From a candidate division TM6 bacterium UASB124 (GTDB lineage: Bacteria > Dependentiae > Babeliae > Babeliales > RVW-14), in the NCBI GenBank assembly GCA_001468855.1, contig LDIV01000002.1, positions 123,521 through 133,843 on the forward strand: 10,323 nt of DNA, read 5' to 3'. The translations under genes and the position numbers were made by a program. Every line of letters starts with the position of its first letter. Positions within the stretch are counted from its first letter, which is position 1. The notes beneath the pieces are model-generated. The model made no database searches, was not told the DNA's origin, and worked only from the letters and a program-made list of their open reading frames with translations. Below are positions 6,607 through 10,323 of the stretch, piece after piece.

Positions 6607-6689
6607 CAAAAAAGATAGTTAGGGTTGTTACATTATTATTTATTGTTGTAGCAAGTTATTTATTATATCAGTCTCAACCACAACAATAA
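6603..6689 (+). CDS. 28-codon membrane/signal-peptide ORF (probable start of the dead beta-lactamase gene)
   Basis: GTG at 6603 overlaps the permease stop (GTGA) and has AGAGG (6591-6595) 7 bases upstream. The frame encodes 28 residues: basic start (TKKIVR), a hydrophobic run (VVTLLFIVVASYLLY) and a QSQPQQ tail, then TAA. It reads as a signal peptide or single-pass microprotein. After the TAA the same frame continues straight into the class D beta-lactamase homology from about 6690, so it is most simply the old signal peptide cut off by a nonsense codon. A surviving microprotein remains possible. Confidence 0.4.
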   Translation: MTKKIVRVVTLLFIVVASYLLYQSQPQQ

Positions 6690-7429
6690 ATTAATCTTGT
6701 TGTCGTGGATGTTGACTTCAATAAAATAATCCAACTACGTGGTAATTGCCAAACGCAAGAAAGTCCCTGTTCAACGTTCAAAATAGCACTTAGTTATATG
6801 GGTTTTGATGCTGGAATTTTAAAAATGAAAACGAGCCAGGAATGCACTATAAAGAGAAGAATACAAAGCAGCATTTGATTTCTGGAGACAGGCCTACACC
6901 CATCAAACCTGGATAAAAAATTCTTGCGTTTGGTATTCGCAAAAGTTAACAACCCAGATTGGAATTGAAAAATTCAAGACCTACATAAAGAGCTTTAATT
7001 ATGGAAACCAAGATGCTTCGGGTGATCATGAAAAAACAATGGTTTAATAAAATCGTGGCTGTGTTCGAGTCTGAAAATTTCGCCACTTGAACAAATCGAA
7101 TTTATCAAAAAGCCACTACACAAAGCATTGCCGGTTTCAGAGTATGCCCATATGCAAACACAAAACTTTTATATATTTCAGACCTTGCGCATGGTTGGAA
7201 AGTGTTCGGTAAAATAGGTTGTGGCTTATATGACCATGCAATCAAAAGCATAGGTTGGCCTGCCAGCCGTAACCTTGGCGTAGGCTGATTTGTCGGGTGG
7301 GTAACGAATGAAAGTAAACACAAAACAATTGTCTTTGCTTGTTTAGTCAAATCAAAAAATGAAGATGGCGCTAAAAATGTATATATGGTAAAGCATGGAG
7401 AAATCACTTGCCTAAAACAAAGAATGTGA
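6603..7429 (+). pseudogene. Class D (OXA-type) serine beta-lactamase pseudogene
   Basis: When intact this would be a periplasmic enzyme that hydrolyses penicillins. Joining frames recovers the family almost end to end. SPCSTFK (6762-6782; catalytic Ser at 6771, Lys to be carbamylated at 6780) is followed by IALSYMGFDAGIL. After a frame change near 6850 come EYKAAFDFW, NSCVWYSQ (SxV at 6922-6930) and FNYGNQDASGD (YGN at 7000-7008). After loss of one base in the A-run 7031-7036 come SWLCSSLKISPLEQ and LPVSEYA. After another frame change near 7180 come HGWKVFGKIGCG and the C-terminal GxFVGWV stretch. Lesions are TAA at 6687 and TGA at 7286 (in place of Trp in GWFVGW), three frameshifts, and KTG turned into KIG (7211-7219). 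The stretch between signal and STFK looks shortened. It was probably coupled to the permease by the GTGA overlap. The closest remembered relatives are Legionella-type OXA enzymes. Confidence 0.88.
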
Positions 7430-7532
7430 TTTTAATGTTCCCAAAAACCTATTGAATCCGTTAGGCTTGAAGCTCGATTCATACCTGATTGCATTGTAGG
7501 TGCGCATATGAGTCGCAACTGTATGTATATAA

Positions 7533-7562
7533 TTGACAATTCGTTGTAGAAAAAGCCAGAAT
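7533..7562 (+). promoter_or_regulatory. Possible promoter of the small exported protein
   Basis: A perfect -35 TTGACA (7533-7538) and a weak -10 CAGAAT (7557-7562), 18 bases apart, precede the ATG at 7615 by about 50 bases. The region from 7430 to here holds only a 37-codon open stretch (7436-7549) that I cannot identify; it may be further gene debris. Confidence 0.35.
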
Positions 7563-7600
7563 ACAACAAGACGAGTGATTGTTCTTTTTTATTCATATTT

Positions 7601-7606
7601 AAGGGG
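7601..7606 (+). promoter_or_regulatory. Ribosome binding site choosing ATG 7615
   Basis: AAGGGG lies 8 bases before ATG 7615. The alternative in-frame GTG at 7606 overlaps this site itself and has no binding site of its own, so the ATG is preferred. Confidence 0.6.
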
Positions 7607-7614
7607 TGTGGTCT

Positions 7615-7962
7615 ATGGTACATATCAAAAAACGAATTTGTATAACTTTTGTATTGAGTATATTCGTAGGTTTTAACTGTTATAGTATGTCCTCACAAGA
7701 TGAAAAATTTAAACATGTTATTGCTATAAAAAATAATCTCATTTACTTCGTACACTATCTCCAGATGACACAAAAATGGCATCCAGATAGCGAAGCAGTT
7801 GGAGTTATAAATACGGTTTTGACACAACCGTTTTCTTCGATATGCAGCATAAATGATTATAAAAAACTGATACAAGAACTTGCTTATTATTTAAGGTATA
7901 ATCAGCATCTTATCAGCGATACAGAATACGATAAATTCTTTAAGAATATAATAGATTGGTAA
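7615..7962 (+). CDS. Small exported hypothetical protein
   Basis: A 115-residue protein that I do not recognise. The N-terminus (MVHIKKR, then ICITFVLSIFVGF) is a typical signal peptide, with cleavage likely near residues 20-25. A Cys at about 21 follows GFN, which is a poor lipobox, so I do not call it a lipoprotein. The mature part, about 90 residues, looks alpha-helical with conserved-looking aromatic positions (FVHYLQ, YYLRYNQ, YDKFFKNIIDW) and no catalytic motif. It is probably periplasmic or secreted. It stands alone between the beta-lactamase relic and the IS region, with its own candidate promoter and a good ribosome binding site, and the frame is undamaged, so it may be functional. 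Confidence 0.6.
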   Translation: MVHIKKRICITFVLSIFVGFNCYSMSSQDEKFKHVIAIKNNLIYFVHYLQMTQKWHPDSEAVGVINTVLTQPFSSICSINDYKKLIQELAYYLRYNQHLISDTEYDKFFKNIIDW

Positions 7963-8064
7963 CCACAATAAAAAATGTTGCTCAATTTTTTAGCGAAGAA
8001 GGTATTTGCATGATATTACTGCAACATTTGTCATATGGATTGTTTCTTATGTTTTGATGGCAAT

Positions 8065-8193
8065 ATGGCTAAACGTGGGATTATAATTTTTATACTGTGC
8101 ATACTAGGAATTATTACAGGCATCTCATTGTATAAAAGATTTACAAGAGTGGATGATTTTATTAGATCTGCCCAGAAAACCCCATGTTTTTAA
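8065..8193 (+). CDS. Short membrane ORF, possibly truncated by the IS element
   Basis: A 42-codon frame from ATG 8065. MAKRG is followed by a strongly hydrophobic stretch (IIIFILCILGIITGI) and then a basic/acidic tail. Its end runs into the left-end hairpin of the IS200-like element, so the last residues are probably IS-derived and the real gene may once have been longer. There is no strong ribosome binding site. The P-loop expected for the neighbouring phosphotransferase is not present, so I do not join the two. The rest of 7963-8275 holds no other supportable gene. Confidence 0.3.
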   Translation: MAKRGIIIFILCILGIITGISLYKRFTRVDDFIRSAQKTPCF

Positions 8194-8202
8194 AAACCGT
8201 GG
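8182..8202 (+). repeat. Left-end hairpin of the IS200-like element (imperfect)
   Basis: CCATG pairs with C-GTGG through one T-G pair, with C8197 bulged, and the T-run pairs with the A-run. The 3' arm ends CCGTGG exactly like the right-end hairpin. An intact ancestor would read CCACGGTT/AACCGTGG, so this arm has probably taken a substitution and lost a base. Confidence 0.5.
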
Positions 8203-8275
8203 ATGAATGGGCAGTTGCGGAGCAAAAAAATAAGTTTTTTGCGTAAGAAAGAATGAATGGGCATACTGTGTGGGC

Positions 8276-8668
8276 ATGAAAAAATATTGGACTGGTGCGC
8301 ATACAAAGTACAGGTTAATGATACACATAGTTTGGTTGCCAAAGCATAGAAAAAGAGTTTTGAAGGGGGTCTTGGCCAAAAGAATAGAAGAACTGTTGAG
8401 AGAATGTGCTGATGTAAATAGATGGAATATCGAAGAATTGAATATTCAGCCAGATCATGTTCGTATGGTGTTGCAATTTCGTCCCGATATAGCAGTAAGT
8501 AAGGTAGTGCAGCTGTTTAAGGGAAAAAGCAGCAAAATAATAAGACAGGAATTCCCTGGGTTAGAAGAAGTTTACTGGGGAGATAGTTTCTGGGCAGATG
8601 GATTTTTTGCAGAAACAGTGGGTTCGGTAAGATTGGATGCAATTAAGAAATATGTTAGTAGCCAATGA
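8276..8668 (+). CDS. tnpA: IS200-type Y1 (HUH) transposase TnpA with damaged HUH motif
   Basis: A 130-residue single-strand DNA transposase of the Y1/REP superfamily, full length for the family. In working members, two His of an H-hydrophobic-H motif plus a Gln bind the metal and one Tyr attacks DNA at the hairpin-guided ends. The fold is evident in MIHIVWLPKHRKRVL, IQPDHV, VSKVVQLFKGKSS, FWADGFF and the final helix. Tyr126 and Gln130 have the spacing of Y127/Q131 in IS608. The motif here, however, reads His61-Val62-Arg63 (CGT instead of a His codon at 8462-8464), so metal binding should be crippled and the element is likely immobile unless helped in trans. GTG 8270 is an alternative start; neither start has a clear ribosome binding site. 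No tnpB is nearby. Confidence 0.88.
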   Translation: MKKYWTGAHTKYRLMIHIVWLPKHRKRVLKGVLAKRIEELLRECADVNRWNIEELNIQPDHVRMVLQFRPDIAVSKVVQLFKGKSSKIIRQEFPGLEEVYWGDSFWADGFFAETVGSVRLDAIKKYVSSQ

Positions 8669-8691
8669 TAGAGTGTACATGTACGGGGATT

Positions 8692-8711
8692 CCACGGCCT
8701 AAAGGCCGTGG
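8692..8711 (+). repeat. Right-end hairpin of the IS200-like element
   Basis: A perfect 8-bp stem, CCACGGCC/GGCCGTGG with a TAAA loop, 23 bases after the tnpA stop. In the IS200/IS605 family such a hairpin is recognised by TnpA; it may also end the transposase transcript, though no T-tract follows. Confidence 0.75.
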
Positions 8712-8720
8712 CGATTTCAA

Positions 8721-9152
8721 TTGGAGGATACCCCAGAACATCATGCCGTTATGCATGGAATTGCTTCAGAAGATAAAGGCGGTAAATTATTTATCCTTGA
8801 AGTTGGCCCAGAAGGGCAGATGGTTATCAGGGGTATGCATCGTGCTATTGCTGCTTATGCACATACTGGTAACAATGTCATTGTTGATTACATAAAATAT
8901 GAGGGTGCTTGGATTCCTGATCTTAAAGAAGCATTAAAAGGGATACCTGTTATTTGGGTTGGCGTGACTGCTCCATTAGAAATAATACAACAACGAGAAA
9001 AGAAACGTGGAACATCTCCAGAAGGTCATGCTCGTAGTCATTATTATACGATTCATCAAGGGATGTCTTACGATGTAATGATTGATACCAGTTTGTTAAC
9101 CCCTGACCAAGCAGCAGATAAAGTTATTAATTTTATGAATGAGAAAAAATGA
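8721..9152 (+). pseudogene. 5'-truncated chloramphenicol phosphotransferase-like gene
   Basis: This matches the C-terminal three quarters of the chloramphenicol 3-O-phosphotransferase family (P-loop kinases that inactivate chloramphenicol in the cytoplasm). Recognisable parts are GPEGQMVIRGMHRAIAAYA, GNNVIVDYI (Walker-B-like strand), IWVGVTAPLEIIQQREKKRG and IHQGMSYDVMIDTS, in the same order as in the Streptomyces enzyme. The family is about 180 residues. Here 143 codons remain, and the N-terminal 45 or so, holding the GxxxxGKS P-loop and the catalytic Asp, are absent. The frame is open only from just after the right tip of the IS200-like element, so the insertion or an accompanying deletion removed the start. 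ATG 8751 could start a fragment, but without the P-loop it could not bind ATP. It overlaps the next gene by 14 bp. Confidence 0.75.
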
Positions 9153-9834
9153 AAAAATTGTTTTTATAGTAGCTACGGTATTTACTTGCTTTTCGTTTTT
9201 TATTCGGGGATCTTCTATGCAAAAAATTATCGATCTAACTCATCTCATTACTACATCAATGTCTGTGCATTCTTATGATGAACCGGTATCAATTAAACAG
9301 ATACGTACATTGGCCGACAATAAATACAATGATTGGCAGTTGACATCAGGCATGCATGTTGGCACACACATTGATGGCCCTGGTCATTTGAATGAATCTC
9401 GTATTTTATTGTCCTCTTTTCCTGCTGATAAGTTTGTCGGTAGTGGGTATTTAATTGATGCTCGCCATAAAGCAATTGATGTGTCATTGCTCAAAGATTT
9501 GCCGGCAGAAGAAGGCCTGATTGTTTTGATTCTGACTGGCTTTGGTAAGCAATTTGGCACAGACAAATATTATAAAAATTATCCTACACTTTCTGAGGCT
9601 TTTGCCCATGAATTGGTAAAGCACAATATAAAAATGGTTGGCATTGACTGTTTTTCTCCGGACAATTATCCATTTCCTGTGCACAAAATATTCTTAGATA
9701 ATGGTGTTTTAATTATTGAAAATCTAACTAATTTAGAAAACTTAGTTGGTATTAAAAAATTCAACATCATTGCATTGCCGCTTAAAATAGAAACTGATTC
9801 AGCGTTGGCCAGGGTAATTGCATTTGTTGAATAG
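9139..9834 (+). CDS. Cyclase / kynurenine-formamidase family metal-dependent hydrolase
   Basis: A protein of the cyclase superfamily (KynB and relatives), which hydrolyses amide or ester bonds such as that of N-formylkynurenine using a binuclear metal centre. The signature HVGTHIDGPGH (His73, His77, Asp79, His83) is intact. So are the downstream VGIDCFSPD segment, the HKIFLDNGVLIIENLTNL segment (His plus Glu ligand region) and the LPLKI strand. From ATG 9139 the product is 231 residues and begins with a hydrophobic, signal-like stretch (IVFIVATVFTCFSFF), which would make it exported. From ATG 9217, preceded by GGGGA at 6 bases, it is 205 residues, the usual cytoplasmic KynB length. I keep the longer frame because the extension looks like a real signal peptide, but the choice is open. 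True substrate unknown; no other tryptophan-catabolism gene is nearby. It overlaps the end of the phosphotransferase relic. Confidence 0.82.
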   Translation: MRKNEKIVFIVATVFTCFSFFIRGSSMQKIIDLTHLITTSMSVHSYDEPVSIKQIRTLADNKYNDWQLTSGMHVGTHIDGPGHLNESRILLSSFPADKFVGSGYLIDARHKAIDVSLLKDLPAEEGLIVLILTGFGKQFGTDKYYKNYPTLSEAFAHELVKHNIKMVGIDCFSPDNYPFPVHKIFLDNGVLIIENLTNLENLVGIKKFNIIALPLKIETDSALARVIAFVE

Positions 9835-9850
9835 GGTAGTGTGTATAAAC

Positions 9851-10039
9851 ATGAAAAAGTTATTAGTTTTTATAAGCATAATTCTTATACCATTTACCCA
9901 TAATGCAACCGATGAAGCATACTATATTATTGAACAAGTTTTCAAAGGCAAAACGCAGATCGAACCATCATGGTTTTATTCCTGCTTGCTCAGAATTTTA
10001 AATTGGTTGCCTGATCGTATTGCCTTGAAGATATTCTAA
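9851..10039 (+). CDS. Tiny exported hypothetical protein
   Basis: A 62-residue protein of unknown function. MKK, then LLVFISIILIPF, is a signal peptide with cleavage likely after about residue 17-20. The mature part of about 43 residues contains DEAYYIIEQVF and SWFYSCLLRILNWLPDRIAL, amphipathic and aromatic. The frame is open upstream to 9818, but ATG 9851 gives the natural signal peptide; the purine-rich AGGG near 9834 is rather far for a ribosome binding site. It starts 16 bases after the cyclase gene ends and could be co-transcribed. It may be the remnant of a longer secreted protein. Confidence 0.5.
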   Translation: MKKLLVFISIILIPFTHNATDEAYYIIEQVFKGKTQIEPSWFYSCLLRILNWLPDRIALKIF

Positions 10040-10061
10040 ATTGGAAACATGCCATACAGTG

Positions 10062-10092
10062 AAGAGGGTACGCCATCTGAGCGTACCCTCTT
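10062..10092. terminator. Hairpin between convergent genes, probable bidirectional terminator
   Basis: A perfect 12-bp stem (10062-10073 with 10081-10092, AAGAGGGTACGC arm) with a 7-base loop lies between the stop of the plus-strand small gene (10039) and the stop of the minus-strand gene (10116). Neither side has a true T-tract, so it is a weak or factor-assisted terminator, or an mRNA 3'-end stabiliser. Confidence 0.6.
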
Positions 10093-10115
10093 GAGTATCA
10101 TAATCTTTATAGCGG

Positions 10116-10323
10116 TTATTTTGTTTCATCTAATTTGGTTGTTGAGGAAACAGCGGTTGTTGTTTTTTGCTGATAGGCTGGGTTGGGATTCTTGAGATGG
10201 TAGTCTTGATACTCTCCTGTTATAAGAGAATGATAATAAATTCTTTGAGGTGTTTCATAATATGGTTCGTAGTTGTGTATTTCGTGGGATATAGGGTCAG
10301 GCATATTATCTTGCTTGAAATCT
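10116..10323 (-). CDS. C-terminal part of an unidentified minus-strand gene (partial)
   Basis: The frame is open from the window edge (10323) down to the TAA at 10116-10118, at least 68 codons. A Met codon at 10302-10304 exists, but the frame continues upstream of it, so the gene most likely starts outside the window. The visible end is hydrophilic, rich in Tyr, Pro, His and, at the tail, Thr/Ser (QQKTTTAVSSTTKLDETK), and is probably disordered. I recognise no family. It converges on the small exported gene and ends at the shared hairpin. Confidence 0.5.
   Translation of the reverse strand, partial: DFKQDNMPDPISHEIHNYEPYYETPQRIYYHSLITGEYQDYHLKNPNPAYQQKTTTAVSSTTKLDETK

Larger units (their letters stand above)
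8165..8720 (+). mobile_element. IS200/IS605-family element (boundaries approximate)
   Basis: A single Y1-transposase gene is flanked by two related subterminal hairpins. The right one is perfect: CCACGGCC (8692-8699), loop TAAA, GGCCGTGG (8704-8711). It is followed by TTTCAA (8715-8720), whose final TCAA matches the right-end cleavage tetranucleotide known for IS608. The left one is imperfect: CCATGTTTTT/AAAAACCGTGG (8182-8202), sharing the CCGTGG arm. No target duplication is expected in this family. The right tip is placed at 8720; the left tip, somewhere near 8165-8178, is a guess. Confidence 0.65.

Noticed and set aside
7105..7407. 100-codon minus-strand frame
   Set aside because: It is opposite the recognisable class D beta-lactamase homology on the plus strand and resembles no protein.
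8065..8193. 5' half of the phosphotransferase gene
   Set aside because: The frame encodes a hydrophobic segment without a GxxxxGKS P-loop, so there is no sequence support for joining it to the 8721-9152 fragment.
8665..8895. 76-codon plus-strand frame overlapping the tnpA stop
   Set aside because: It runs through the IS right-end hairpin and out of frame with the clear phosphotransferase homology; it is a shadow.

Overview
The window is an AT-rich bacterial chromosome segment. It carries tRNA genes, one housekeeping block for cell envelope and metabolism, and an accessory stretch of decayed genes and a mobile element. Gram-negative features are a PBP2/MrdA transpeptidase, a GmhB-type heptose phosphatase and several small exported proteins with MKK-type signal peptides. 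Together with an RMND1/DUF155-type protein and an APC amino-acid permease they suggest a host- or protist-associated Gram-negative. Candidatus Dependentiae (TM6) or a Legionella-like neighbour would fit, but the sequence does not prove a taxon.

Layout: 1-20 is the 3' end of a tRNA (probably Ser). 40-113 is tRNA-Arg(ACG). On the minus strand, 210-1139 encodes an exported, Lys/Pro/Ala/His-rich repeat protein ended by a strong hairpin terminator at 151-185. A divergent intergenic region (1140-1443) leads into a plus-strand cluster: mrdA-like PBP2 (1444-3171), gmhB-like phosphatase (3158-3664, overlapping by 14 bp) and a DUF155/RMND1-like membrane-anchored protein (3711-4820).

4821-5244 holds no obvious long gene. 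It looks like a regulated leader: a sigma70-type promoter (4940-4968), a 47-codon open frame (5018-5161), a 15-bp antiterminator-like pairing and a rho-independent terminator (5186-5218), directly ahead of an APC-family permease (5245-6606). Overlapping the permease stop is a wreck of a class D (OXA-type) beta-lactamase (6603-7429). Its STFK, SCV and YGN motifs survive, but it has at least three frameshifts, two in-frame stops and KTG changed to KIG.

From 7430 to about 9150 the region is patchy. It has a small exported hypothetical protein (7615-7962), a short membrane ORF (8065-8193), and an IS200/IS605-type element (about 8165-8720) whose transposase has lost the second His of its HUH motif. 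Abutting the predicted right tip of the IS is a 5'-truncated chloramphenicol-phosphotransferase-like gene (8721-9152). It is followed by an intact cyclase/kynurenine-formamidase-family protein (9139-9834), a tiny exported hypothetical protein (9851-10039), a terminator-like hairpin, and the C-terminal end of a minus-strand gene running off the window.

The two most rewarding observations are the attenuator-like leader of the permease and the clustering of two dead antibiotic-resistance-type genes (beta-lactamase, chloramphenicol phosphotransferase) beside a probably dead IS200-like element.
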